The notes beneath the pieces are model-generated. The model searched no databases and was not told the DNA's origin. It worked only from the letters and a program-made list of their open reading frames with translations. 64,000 nucleotides of DNA from Rhizobium sp. WYCCWR10014 (GTDB lineage: Bacteria; Pseudomonadota; Alphaproteobacteria; Rhizobiales; Rhizobiaceae): NCBI RefSeq assembly GCF_001657485.1, contig NZ_LXFU01000022.1:1-64000 (forward strand), given 5' to 3'. Shown here one piece after another: positions 9,853 through 18,250 of this stretch. The position numbers and the translations under genes are program-made. The number at the start of each line of letters is the position of its first letter. The stretch's first letter is position 1.

Positions 9853-11781
9853 CTAGAAGGATTGGCCGATGCCGGCGTAGATTCCGTAATCTGTGCCATC
9901 TTCGTACTTGTTCAGCGGCATGGCAAAATCAAGCCGCAGCGGGCCGAAAGGCGTTGCATATCGTATTCCGGCGCCGGCGCCGGCGCGGATATCGGAAAAA
10001 CCCGGAAAGGTGCTGTCCGATACGGTGCCGACGTCGATGAAGGGCACGATGCCGATCGTATCGGTGATCTTGATGCGGGCCTCCAGCGAACCGGTCACAT
10101 AGGAGCGGCCGCCGGTGGGATCGCCATTGTCGTTATAGGGCGAGATTTCCTGATAGCTGTATCCGCGCACGGAGCCGCCGCCGCCGGCAAAGAAGCGCTG
10201 CGTGGCGGGAATGTCCCCAATGCTGTCGCCGCCGATCAAGACGCCGGCTGCAACCTTGCCGGCAAGCACCACGCCGTCTTCCTGGCCGAACGGCAGATAG
10301 CCGGAGATCGAGCCCTCGAATGCCGCATAGGGCGTGGCGTTGAAGATTTCGTAGCCAGGCTTTGCCGAAAGCGTCGCGCGGTAGCCCTCCGTCGGATTGA
10401 ACTTGTCGTCGCGTGCGTCGCGATCATATTGGATCGGCAGGGTGAAGGTCAGGTAGTCGTTCTCGCCGAAGGCGTCGTCATCGCGCTCCCAGCTGACCTC
10501 GCCGCTCGCCGAGACGGTGTCCTGGTCGGTCAGTTCGTAGGAAAGGCCGAGCGAGGCAGTGACGAGCGTCGCGTTATAGGCATCCGGATTTTCGGTCTTG
10601 GCGACGATGCCGGCCTTCAGGGTGGCGGCGGGGAAGAAGGCGCCGGGCTTGGTGAAGAGGATGCCGGCGGAATAGTCGAGGCTGCCGACATCCGTCGTTT
10701 CGCCAAGCCGTGAGACCGATCCTTCGATCCTCAGCGTTTCGGCTTCGCCAAAAAGGTTGCGGTGGCCCCAATAGCCCTGAACACCGAAGCCGTCGGTGGT
10801 GGAATATTGCGCGCCGACGCCGAAGTAACGCCTCTTGCCCTCGGAAACTTCGATCGTCATCGGCAAGGTGCCGTCCGATGCCAGCGCATCTCCTTGGTGA
10901 ATGGTGACGCTCGAAAAGACGCCGAGGGCGCGAAGCCGCTCGCCGGCTTTCTTCAGCGCTTCCGGCGAATAGGCTTCGCCCTTGTTCAGCCGGGAATAAC
11001 GCTGGATGAAAGCTGGCTTGACGGTCTTCTCGCCGGTGACGCCGACATCGCCGATCGGAGCGATAGGGCCTCCCTCGGCAGCAAGGACGATATCGACGGT
11101 ATCGCTGTTGTGATCGGCGACGACCTTGCGTTCGGTCAACTTGGCGAAGGGCCGGCCTTCGCTCTTCAATTGTTCGACGATCTTGTCGCCGGCCCTGATG
11201 ATGGCGAGCGAGCCGGCCCGCGCGCCCGGGGCGAGATCGTAATCAGCGGGATTATGGTTTGCGGCATCGCCGCCGAACTGGACCTCCCTGACCTTGAAAA
11301 CGGGGCCGGGAGCAATGGCGACGGTGACGGGGATCGGCCCGGACCGGTCGAATGTCGGATTGGGCGGCAGGTCGTCGATATTCTTGCCGTCGATGGTGAT
11401 CGTCACCAGGCCGCCATAACGGGCTTTTTCATACAGAGTGGCGATCAGCCGCTCCCGGTCGTCGCGCGCCTTGACGACGATGCCGAGATCGCCGGACACC
11501 GGCAGCTTCTGGTCGCTGACGAGACGGGAACTGTTTTCCAGCGCTTCTTTCAGGTCCGGATCGGCGGTATCGGCTTTGAGGTCGACCTGGTAGCGCACCG
11601 GATCGGGCACCTGCTCGCCTTCGTCTTCCTCTTTGCCGAAAATGGTGATGCCGAAAAGCTTGAAGGCGTAAGCGTCGCCGATCAGCACCGGTGAGAACGC
11701 AGCCGCCGCTGCGACCACCATCATGGTGCCTGTTCGCCGATACGCAGTACCTGTTTTCGGGCCTGTCCCTCTGATCCGCAT
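9853..11781 (-). CDS. tamA: TamA outer-membrane Omp85-family protein
   Basis: A 642-residue outer-membrane protein. A signal peptide ends near residue 39 (GDAYA). POTRA-like domains follow to about residue 310, then a 16-strand-type barrel. The FFAGGGGSVRGY segment near residue 535 matches the conserved lid-loop motif of the Omp85 superfamily, and the chain ends in an aromatic residue (GIGQSF). TamA and TamB together form the translocation and assembly module; their adjacency here (tamA first, tamB 54 bp later) supports one operon. The protein starts with ATG at 11781. Confidence 0.93.
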   Translation of the reverse strand: MRIRGTGPKTGTAYRRTGTMMVVAAAAAFSPVLIGDAYAFKLFGITIFGKEEDEGEQVPDPVRYQVDLKADTADPDLKEALENSSRLVSDQKLPVSGDLGIVVKARDDRERLIATLYEKARYGGLVTITIDGKNIDDLPPNPTFDRSGPIPVTVAIAPGPVFKVREVQFGGDAANHNPADYDLAPGARAGSLAIIRAGDKIVEQLKSEGRPFAKLTERKVVADHNSDTVDIVLAAEGGPIAPIGDVGVTGEKTVKPAFIQRYSRLNKGEAYSPEALKKAGERLRALGVFSSVTIHQGDALASDGTLPMTIEVSEGKRRYFGVGAQYSTTDGFGVQGYWGHRNLFGEAETLRIEGSVSRLGETTDVGSLDYSAGILFTKPGAFFPAATLKAGIVAKTENPDAYNATLVTASLGLSYELTDQDTVSASGEVSWERDDDAFGENDYLTFTLPIQYDRDARDDKFNPTEGYRATLSAKPGYEIFNATPYAAFEGSISGYLPFGQEDGVVLAGKVAAGVLIGGDSIGDIPATQRFFAGGGGSVRGYSYQEISPYNDNGDPTGGRSYVTGSLEARIKITDTIGIVPFIDVGTVSDSTFPGFSDIRAGAGAGIRYATPFGPLRLDFAMPLNKYEDGTDYGIYAGIGQSF

Positions 11782-11899
11782 CCGCCGCTTTTGGTTGTGT
11801 CTACATTGAAGCTTCGTTGCCCAGCCATGAATAGCTTAGCGGCAAAATCGCGCGAGGTGTACCATTTTAAATTGCCAACGCGCTAATTTAGCACAAAAA

Positions 11900-11921
11900 A
11901 TCCCGGACCTGTGTCCGGGAT
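11900..11921 (-). terminator. Rho-independent terminator after the lipoprotein gene
   Basis: On the minus strand ATCCCGGAC pairs perfectly with GTCCGGGAT over a four-base loop and is followed by a T-run (TTTTTTGTGC). It sits about 30 bases past the lipoprotein stop codon. Confidence 0.85.
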
Positions 11922-11950
11922 TTCCTGAATTTGCCGATTTCAGAGCGCTC

Positions 11951-12208
11951 TCAGCGCGGGCAACTATCGATATAGCGGCGGCCGTAGCGGTCGCGATAGT
12001 AGCACTGGCCGGGCTGTTCGGCGACGCTGCCGATGAGGGCGCCGGACACGCCGCCAATAGCGGCGCCGACTGCTGCGCCACGGACGTTGCCGGTAACTAC
12101 GCCGCCGATGACGGCGCCTGATGCAGCGCCGATGCCGGCGCCCTGCTGCGTCGGCGTGCAGCTTGCGATCGACAAGCCGATCAATGCGAGTATGATAACT
12201 TTCTTCAT
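11951..12208 (-). CDS. Small glycine-zipper lipoprotein
   Basis: An 85-residue envelope protein. The signal peptide ends in a lipobox (SIASC), so the mature chain should be acylated at Cys17. A glycine-zipper stretch follows (G-x-G-I-G-A-A-S-G-A-V-I-G-G and onwards to residue about 65), then a Tyr/Arg-rich tail with two cysteines (CYYRDRYGRRYIDSC). The ATG at 12208 is preceded by GGAGAG and gives a proper signal sequence. Similar small lipoproteins with the glycine-zipper 2TM domain are common in alphaproteobacteria; their function is not established. It has its own terminator. Confidence 0.85.
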   Translation of the reverse strand: MKKVIILALIGLSIASCTPTQQGAGIGAASGAVIGGVVTGNVRGAAVGAAIGGVSGALIGSVAEQPGQCYYRDRYGRRYIDSCPR

Positions 12209-12532
12209 CTTTTCTCTCCGAGGTTGTTGCCCAGCGGGCAAAGGCCGTCCCTTTTATTTTTTGTCAGCTAGATCGAAAACTATGTCGGAAGAAAGGGTTG
12301 TCCACTGCTGTCCTGATTTTTTTCGATACAGGATGTTGTCGCCAGCTGCGCGGTTTCGCGAATTTCCATTATACTTGCCACATCAATTTCGTTGATCGCG
12401 GCTCGCATATTCTTTATCTGGAATCATTCAAAACTCTGCGCCTTTTGCCGCAGTTGATGTTAAAGCAAAGGGCAAGGGTTGACGCGCGAACGTCCGGTCA
12501 GCAAGAACGGTCGCGTGATACTGGAGCATATG
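12209..12532. other. Intergenic region upstream of hemA
   Basis: This 324-bp gap holds the leader of the leftward lipoprotein gene and the promoter region of hemA. It is AT-richer than its surroundings. A short inverted repeat ATCAA-N5-TTGAT lies at 12382-12396, but its half-sites are in the reverse order of an FNR/FixK box. No other clear regulatory element was recognised. Confidence 0.5.
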
Positions 12533-13747
12533 ATGGATTTCGAAGCGTATTTTAAAAGCGAGCTGGACGGGCTTCACACCGAGGGCCGTTACCGCGTTTT
12601 TGCCGATCTCGAACGTCACCGCGGCAATTTTCCGCGCGCGACGCGCCATACGGCCGATGGCGCAAAAGAAGTTACCGTCTGGTGCTCCAACGACTATCTC
12701 GGCATGGGCCAGCATCCCAAGGTGATCGAGGCGATGAAGAACGCCATCGACCACTGTGGCGCGGGTGCGGGAGGCACCCGGAATATTTCTGGCACCAACC
12801 ATCACCACGTCGTGCTCGAACGTGAGCTTGCCGATCTGCACGGCAAGGAAGCGGCACTGATCTTCACATCAGGCTATGTTTCCAACTGGGCGGCACTCGG
12901 CACGCTAGGTGCGAAGATTCCCGGGCTCATAATCTTCTCTGACGCTATGAACCATGCCTCGATGATCGAGGGCATCCGCCACGCCAAGTGCGAAAAGGTG
13001 ATCTGGAAGCACAATGACGTGGCCGATCTCGAAGCCAAGCTCAAGGCCGCCGATCCGAAGGCGCCGAAGCTGATCGCCTTCGAGAGCGTCTATTCGATGG
13101 ACGGCGATATCGCCCCGATCAAGGAGATCTGCGACCTCGCCGACAGATATGGCGCGATGACCTATCTCGACGAAGTGCATGCCGTCGGCATGTACGGCCC
13201 GCGCGGCGGCGGCATCGCCGAACGCGAGGGGCTGATGGACCGGTTGACCGTCATCGAGGGCACGCTCGGCAAGGCCTTCGGCGTCATGGGCGGCTATATC
13301 GCCGCTTCGGCAGCTCTTTGCGATTTCATCCGTTCGTTTGCCTCCGGCTTCATCTTCACGACCGCGCTCCCGCCGGCGCTTGCCGCCGGCGCCGTCGCCT
13401 CGATCCAGCACCTGAAGGTCAGCCAGTTCGAGCGCGCCCGCCATCAGGATCGTGTCCGCAAGCTGAGAGCGCTGCTCGACCAGCGCGGCATTCCGCATAT
13501 GCCCAATCCGAGCCATATCGTGCCGGTGCTGGTCGGCGATGCGGCCAAGTGCAAGTGGATCTCCGATCTGCTGCTCGACAATTGCGGCGTCTACGTCCAG
13601 CCGATCAACTATCCGACTGTGCCGAAGAAGACCGAGCGCCTCCGCATCACGCCGACGCCGCTGCATTCCGACGCCGATATCGCCCATCTGGTCGAGGCGC
13701 TGCATTCGCTCTGGTCGCGTTGCGCGCTCGCAAGGCACGTCGCCTGA
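12533..13747 (+). CDS. hemA: 5-aminolevulinate synthase
   Basis: A 404-residue PLP enzyme that condenses glycine with succinyl-CoA to 5-aminolevulinate, the first step of heme and B12 tetrapyrrole synthesis by the C4 route. It shows the substrate-binding [12 protein letters not shown] segment, [14 protein letters not shown], and [12 protein letters not shown] with PLP lysine at about residue 247. Two ATG codons lie in tandem at 12530 and 12533; the second, giving MDFEAYF as in other rhizobial HemA, has GGAG at a better distance. This enzyme supplies tetrapyrrole for the cobS/cobT pathway also found in the window. Confidence 0.96.
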   Translation: MDFEAYFKSELDGLHTEGRYRVFADLERHRGNFPRATRHTADGAKEVTVWCSNDYLGMGQHPKVIEAMKNAIDHCGAGAGGTRNISGTNHHHVVLERELADLHGKEAALIFTSGYVSNWAALGTLGAKIPGLIIFSDAMNHASMIEGIRHAKCEKVIWKHNDVADLEAKLKAADPKAPKLIAFESVYSMDGDIAPIKEICDLADRYGAMTYLDEVHAVGMYGPRGGGIAEREGLMDRLTVIEGTLGKAFGVMGGYIAASAALCDFIRSFASGFIFTTALPPALAAGAVASIQHLKVSQFERARHQDRVRKLRALLDQRGIPHMPNPSHIVPVLVGDAAKCKWISDLLLDNCGVYVQPINYPTVPKKTERLRITPTPLHSDADIAHLVEALHSLWSRCALARHVA

Positions 13748-13784
13748 TTTTTCGATGATCGCCCGGTTCGAACCGTAGTTCAGG

Positions 13785-13799
13785 GCCTCCACTGGAGGC
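13785..13799. terminator. Possible hairpin after hemA
   Basis: GCCTCC-ACT-GGAGGC forms a six-pair hairpin about 40 bases after the hemA stop. No T-run follows, so it is weak as an intrinsic terminator. Confidence 0.3.
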
Positions 13800-13988
13800 T
13801 CTGACAGCGATCGGTCTTGCTTCTGCAAGACACTGCAGCAAAACTCCCCTGCCAGTCCAAGATCATCCGCTCTGCGCTTGGTCTCAACGCCGATGACACA
13901 TCGCAATCGGCCCGACCGATGCGCATGGATCTTTCCCTGTGCTTGCCCGTCCCGCAAATGGCCTTGCCAATCCGAGCCTTGGCGTCGC

Positions 13989-14040
13989 GTGAGAAAACCT
14001 TTTCTCACTTGACATGGAGGTTGGTAAAAGCTTTTCTCAG
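13989..14040 (+). promoter_or_regulatory. Paired LacI-type operators around a -35 box
   Basis: The first site (13989-14008) is a perfect palindrome, GTGAGAAAA-CC-TTTTCTCAC. TTGACA follows directly at 14009-14014. A second, imperfect site centred at 14030/14031 (GGTAAAAG/CTTTTCTC) repeats the CTTTTCTCA half of the first. Centres are 32 bp apart, about three helical turns. The pair lies just upstream of the LacI-family gene and is the probable operator of the whole six-gene operon. The -10 box is not clear. Confidence 0.75.
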
Positions 14041-14062
14041 GTCACTTCAGAAGGAGGACGTT

Positions 14063-15085
14063 CTGAACATATCGGGAGGAAAAAGAGGCAGGATCACCAT
14101 CCACGAGGTGGCGGCGGCTGCCGCGGTGAGCATCTCGACGGCGTCGAAAGCTCTCAATGATACCGGCCGGATGGGGTCGGAAACGCGCGAACGGGTGAAA
14201 CGGATCGCCGCCGAGATCGGATATCGGCCGAATGCGCTGGCGAGAGGTCTTCTCAGCAAGCGCAGTTTCACCATCGGGCTGCTGACGAACGATACTTACG
14301 GCCGTTTCACGCTGCCTGTCATGGCGGGTATCTCGGATGCTCTCGTCGATCACGGCGTTTCGGTCTTCCTGTGCGCCATCGAAGATGATCCGGCGCTCGC
14401 CCAGATTCATGTCGACGCGATGCTGGACAAACAGGTCGACGGCATCATCGCAACAGGCAAGCGCCTGGACAGACGTCTGCCTGTCGACCTGTCGAATCTG
14501 CATGTGCCCGTCGTCTATGCGTTCACGGAGGGAGCGCAAAACAGTGTTACTTTCCGATCGGACGACGAGCAGGGTGCGAAGCTGGCTGTGGAATGGCTGA
14601 CGAAGATCGGGCGGCGGCGGATCGCGCATGTCACCGGACCGCAGGACTTCTTCTCGGTGCGGGAGCGTGCCGGCGCCTATCACGAGGTGGCAGGTCACCG
14701 CGAACCGGTGCTCTACGGCGTCTGGTCGGAAAGCTGGGGGCATGAGGCGGTCGAACAGCTTTGGAAGAGGCCGGGAGAAAAACCGGATGCGCTCTTTTGC
14801 GGCAATGATCAGATCGCCCGCGGTGCTGTGGATGCGTTGCGTGAGCGCGGCGTCAAGGTGCCGCAGGATGTCTCGGTCATCGGCTTCGACAATTGGGAGA
14901 TTGTCGCGGCCCAAACGAGGCCGCCGCTGACGACGGTGGACATGGAACTGAAGGAGCTCGGGCGGCAAGCCGGATTGACGGTGCTTGCGCTGGCGGAAGG
15001 ACGGCCTGTCGAGCCGGGAGTGAGGAAATTGCCGTGCCGGCTGATCGTCCGGCAGTCATGCGGGGGAAAAGCCCCCACGGAATGA
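14063..15085 (+). CDS. LacI-family transcriptional regulator of the GH127/ABC operon
   Basis: A 340-residue repressor with an N-terminal HTH (TIHEVAAAAAVSISTASKALN), the hinge-helix segment YRPNALARGL, and a periplasmic-binding-protein-like sensor domain (GLLTNDTYGRFTLPVMAGI to the VIGFDNWEIVAAQTRPPLTTV signature near the C-terminus). No ATG, GTG or TTG lies between the strong AAGGAGG (14051-14057) and the HTH; the codon correctly spaced is CTG at 14063, and this start gives the usual family length. Upstream in-frame TTG codons at 14009 and 14021 lie inside the operator and lack good ribosome binding sites. It heads an operon with transporter and GH127 genes. Confidence 0.85.
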   Translation: MNISGGKRGRITIHEVAAAAAVSISTASKALNDTGRMGSETRERVKRIAAEIGYRPNALARGLLSKRSFTIGLLTNDTYGRFTLPVMAGISDALVDHGVSVFLCAIEDDPALAQIHVDAMLDKQVDGIIATGKRLDRRLPVDLSNLHVPVVYAFTEGAQNSVTFRSDDEQGAKLAVEWLTKIGRRRIAHVTGPQDFFSVRERAGAYHEVAGHREPVLYGVWSESWGHEAVEQLWKRPGEKPDALFCGNDQIARGAVDALRERGVKVPQDVSVIGFDNWEIVAAQTRPPLTTVDMELKELGRQAGLTVLALAEGRPVEPGVRKLPCRLIVRQSCGGKAPTE

Positions 15086-15139
15086 GAACAAGAGAATGAG
15101 CAAAGGCGCGAGGAGATGCGCCATATTGGGAGGAGTGTC

Positions 15140-16378
15140 ATGATCAAGCGTCTATTGGCGGCGACCAGCATCGCTACCTTATGTCTTTTGTCGGCCGCAT
15201 CGGCTGCCGAAAATGTCGAAATGTGGGTTCGCACGGGGATCGGCGACGCCTTCAAGAAGGTCGTCGAAGCCTATAATTCCGGTCACGAGAACAAGGTCGT
15301 GATGACCGAAGTGCCGTTCTCCGAGCTCGTGCAGAAATATGCGACGGCGATCGCCGGCGGACAGGCGCCGGACGCGCTGTCGATGGATCTGATCTATAAT
15401 CCGGCCTTTGCCGCGGCCGGCCAGCTCGAAGACCTGACGGACTGGGCAAAATCCCTGCCCTATTTCAACTCGCTTTCGCCATCGCATGTTCGCTTGGGTA
15501 CCTACCAGGACCGGATCTACGGCCTGCCCCTGTCGGTCGAAACATCCGTCTTTGCCTGGAACAAGGATCTCTACAAGAAGGCCGGTCTCGACCCGGAAAA
15601 GGCACCGGCGAATTGGGACGAAATTACTGCTAATGCCGAGAAGATCCGGGCGCTGGGTGACGATACCTACGGCTTTTATTTTTCCGGCGGCGGCTGCGGC
15701 GGCTGCATGATCTTCACATTCACGCCGCTCGTCTGGGGTGCGGGCGCCGATATCCTGTCGGCCGACAGCAAGACCGCAACGCTCGATACGCCTCAGATGC
15801 GCAAGGCCGTCGATTTCTACCGCAACATGGTCAAGAAGGACCTCGTGCCGGCGGGAGCCGCCAGCGACAACGGCGCGAATTTCCTGACCTTCACCAATGG
15901 CAAGATCGGCCAGCAGAGCCTTGGCGCCTTTGCCATCGGCACGCTGGTGACCGAGCATCCCGATATCAACTTCGGCGTAACCCTCATTCCCGGCGTCGAC
16001 GGGAAGCCTTCATCCTTTGCCGGCGGCGACAACTTCGTCATTACCAAGGGCACGAAGAAGATCGACGCGGTGAAGGAGTTCCTCGAATATGTGTATTCGA
16101 TGGACGGCCAGAAGATCATGGCGAAGTATGGCAGCCTGCCGACGCGCGGCGATATCGCCGACAAGGTGCTTGAGGGCCTCGATCCGCGCATGCAGGTCGG
16201 CCTGAAGGCGATCGGTGTCGCCAAGACACCCTATACGCTGCAGTTCAACGACCTGATCAACAGCGCCAACGGGCCATGGGCAAGCTTCACCAACGCTGCG
16301 ATCTTCGGCGACGACGTCGACGGCGCGTTTTCGAGTGCGCAATCGGAAATGCAATCGATCATCGATAGCGGCCAATAA
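15140..16378 (+). CDS. ABC sugar transporter, periplasmic binding protein (family 1)
   Basis: A 412-residue extracellular solute-binding protein of the CUT1 carbohydrate class. The signal peptide ends around residue 23 (SAASAAEN). Typical features include the N-terminal ENVEMWVRTG strand, FSELVQKYATAIAGGQAPDALSMD, and the aromatic-rich central region. ATG at 15140 follows GGGAGGAG at a good distance, 54 bp after the regulator gene. It should capture an oligosaccharide in the periplasm and pass it to the two permeases that follow; the GH127 enzyme in the same operon points to a beta-L-arabinofuranoside. Confidence 0.92.
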   Translation: MIKRLLAATSIATLCLLSAASAAENVEMWVRTGIGDAFKKVVEAYNSGHENKVVMTEVPFSELVQKYATAIAGGQAPDALSMDLIYNPAFAAAGQLEDLTDWAKSLPYFNSLSPSHVRLGTYQDRIYGLPLSVETSVFAWNKDLYKKAGLDPEKAPANWDEITANAEKIRALGDDTYGFYFSGGGCGGCMIFTFTPLVWGAGADILSADSKTATLDTPQMRKAVDFYRNMVKKDLVPAGAASDNGANFLTFTNGKIGQQSLGAFAIGTLVTEHPDINFGVTLIPGVDGKPSSFAGGDNFVITKGTKKIDAVKEFLEYVYSMDGQKIMAKYGSLPTRGDIADKVLEGLDPRMQVGLKAIGVAKTPYTLQFNDLINSANGPWASFTNAAIFGDDVDGAFSSAQSEMQSIIDSGQ

Positions 16379-16437
16379 CTCTCTCCCGGCCGCGGCCGGG
16401 GAGCGGTGGCAGCTTCCCGGCCAATTCCACTCGACAG

Positions 16438-17370
16438 ATGCGGAGCGTTTTGATGACCGGTTCCGGTTCAGAGATTCTATTGCCTCGGCGCAGGCGACGG
16501 CGCCGATCGAACTGGCGCGGCCTCGTCTACATCGCGCCGGCCATGGCGCTGGTCATCGTCTTCTTCATCATGCCGGTTCTCTTCACCGGATGGATGAGCC
16601 TGCATAACTGGCCGCTGATGGGGGCTTCGCGCTGGATCGGCTTCAACAACTATTTCCGCATGGCCAACGACACCCGTTTCATGACAGCGCTGAATTTCAC
16701 GGCCTATTACACAGTGATCGTCACCATCGCGATCTTCGCGATCGCCTTTCCGCTGGCAATCTTCGTCGAAAAGGAACGGCAGTTCGTCGGCGCCTACCGC
16801 ACGATCATCTTCCTGCCCGTCGTGGTCGGCCTTGCGACCGCCTCGCTGCTCTGGGTCTGGCTCGCCAATGTCGATAGCGGCTTCATCGGCCCGGCCTTGA
16901 AGGCGCTCGGCCTCGTCGAAAAGAGCCCCAATCTGCTTGCGACCTTCGACACCGCCTTTCTGACGATCGTGGTGATGGTCGTCTGGAAGATCGCCGGCTT
17001 CACGATGATCATTCTTTTGACCGGGTTGCAGGCCATTCCGTCCGAGCTGACGGAGGCCGCCCGCATCGACGGCGCCGGCCGCTGGCAGCGTTTCCGGCAT
17101 CTGACGCTGCCGCTGATGCGCAAGACGATTGCCCTGGCGCTGATCGTCTCCGTCACCGGTTCGATCCTCGCCTTCGACCAGTTCTACATCATGACGTCAG
17201 GCGGACCGCAGAACAAGATGATCTCGGTGGTCTACTACATCTTCAATCAGTCCTTCGTGTCGTTCAATCTCGGTTATGGCGCAGCACTCTCGATCGTGCT
17301 TCTCGCCATCCTGGTGGCGATCAGCATCGTGCAGCTCTGGCTGCTTCGCGTCGGGGAGGAGCGTCCATGA
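16438..17370 (+). CDS. ABC sugar transporter, inner-membrane permease 1
   Basis: A 310-residue CUT1 permease of the MalF/UgpA type with six predicted membrane helices. The cytoplasmic EAA loop is present as EAARIDGAGRWQRFRHLTLPLM (about residues 200-221), where it docks on the ATPase. A run of seven arginines sits just before the first helix. An alternative ATG at 16453 would shorten the N-terminus by five residues. Its last codon overlaps the start of permease 2 by four bases (ATGA), a sign of translational coupling. Confidence 0.92.
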   Translation: MRSVLMTGSGSEILLPRRRRRRRSNWRGLVYIAPAMALVIVFFIMPVLFTGWMSLHNWPLMGASRWIGFNNYFRMANDTRFMTALNFTAYYTVIVTIAIFAIAFPLAIFVEKERQFVGAYRTIIFLPVVVGLATASLLWVWLANVDSGFIGPALKALGLVEKSPNLLATFDTAFLTIVVMVVWKIAGFTMIILLTGLQAIPSELTEAARIDGAGRWQRFRHLTLPLMRKTIALALIVSVTGSILAFDQFYIMTSGGPQNKMISVVYYIFNQSFVSFNLGYGAALSIVLLAILVAISIVQLWLLRVGEERP

Positions 17371-18230
17371 CCACCTCAAGGGAACGCCGCGCGCGCAAGG
17401 CCATCCGGACGAAGTCGGTCTATCATCTGACCGGCATTGCCATATCGATCTTCTTTCTCGCCCCCTTTGTGATCACGCTGCTGTCGTCCTTCCGGCATGG
17501 CACGGAGGCCAGCCTGCCGCCCCTGCCGCCATGGCCGACCTCCGGGGTCAGTATCGATTCCTATGCACTGCTCGACACGTTCGGCGCCGGCATCTGGCGG
17601 CACATGATCAATTCGCTGTTCGTTTCGGTCGCCACCGTGGTGCTGACCGTCGCCGTCAGCCTGCTCGCAGGCTACGGCTTCTCGCGGTATCGATTTCCGA
17701 TGAAGAATGCGCTCTTCGTGCTGATCATCGCGACGCTGATGATCCCGTTCCAATCGATCCTGACGCCGCTCTTCATCATCCTCGCAAAGCTCGGCCTCAA
17801 CAATTCGCTGCTTGGACTGACGCTCGTCTATGTGACGCTGCAGCTGCCCTTCTCGGTCTTCATGATGCGCAACGCCTTCGACGCCGTGCCGAAGGAGATC
17901 GAAGAGGCCGCGCGCATCGACGGCGCGCGCGACCTCAGGCTTCTGGTCCGGGTTCTTCTGCCGCTGGTGCTTCCCGGCGTCGCGACGGTCGCGATCTTTG
18001 CCTTCCTCAATGCCTGGAACGAGTTTCTCGCAGCACTCGTGCTGCTCTCCAGCAATGAGAAATACACCCTGCCGGTGCTGATGACGGCGGTTCGCGCCGG
18101 ACGGCTCGGCGCCATCAACTGGGGAGCGGTCCAGGCCGGTGTCGTCGTCATGACGATCCCCTGCCTGATCGTCTTCCTGCTCCTGCAACGCTACTACATG
18201 CGCGGGCTGATGGCCGGCGCGGTGAAATGA
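17367..18230 (+). CDS. ABC sugar transporter, inner-membrane permease 2
   Basis: A 287-residue CUT1 permease of the MalG/UgpE type. Six helices are predicted, and the EAA loop reads EEAARIDGARDLRLLVRVLLPLVLPG (about residues 180-200). It forms the heterodimeric channel with permease 1, with which it overlaps by four bases. It is followed at once by the GH127 hydrolase gene, so transport and intracellular cleavage are made from one message. Confidence 0.92.
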   Translation: MTTSRERRARKAIRTKSVYHLTGIAISIFFLAPFVITLLSSFRHGTEASLPPLPPWPTSGVSIDSYALLDTFGAGIWRHMINSLFVSVATVVLTVAVSLLAGYGFSRYRFPMKNALFVLIIATLMIPFQSILTPLFIILAKLGLNNSLLGLTLVYVTLQLPFSVFMMRNAFDAVPKEIEEAARIDGARDLRLLVRVLLPLVLPGVATVAIFAFLNAWNEFLAALVLLSSNEKYTLPVLMTAVRAGRLGAINWGAVQAGVVVMTIPCLIVFLLLQRYYMRGLMAGAVK

Positions 18231-18250
18231 TCCTAGAGAAAGTGGAGCCC

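Noticed and set aside
6727..10713. Long plus-strand frames (6727-8679 and 8851-10713) opposite tamB and tamA
   Set aside because: Same cause: mirror frames of GC-rich genes, with repeated low-complexity Arg/Asp/Ala content and no recognisable domain.
12382..12396. Possible FNR/FixK box upstream of hemA
   Set aside because: The half-sites read ATCAA then TTGAT, the reverse order of the TTGAT-N4-ATCAA box, and the spacer is five bases.
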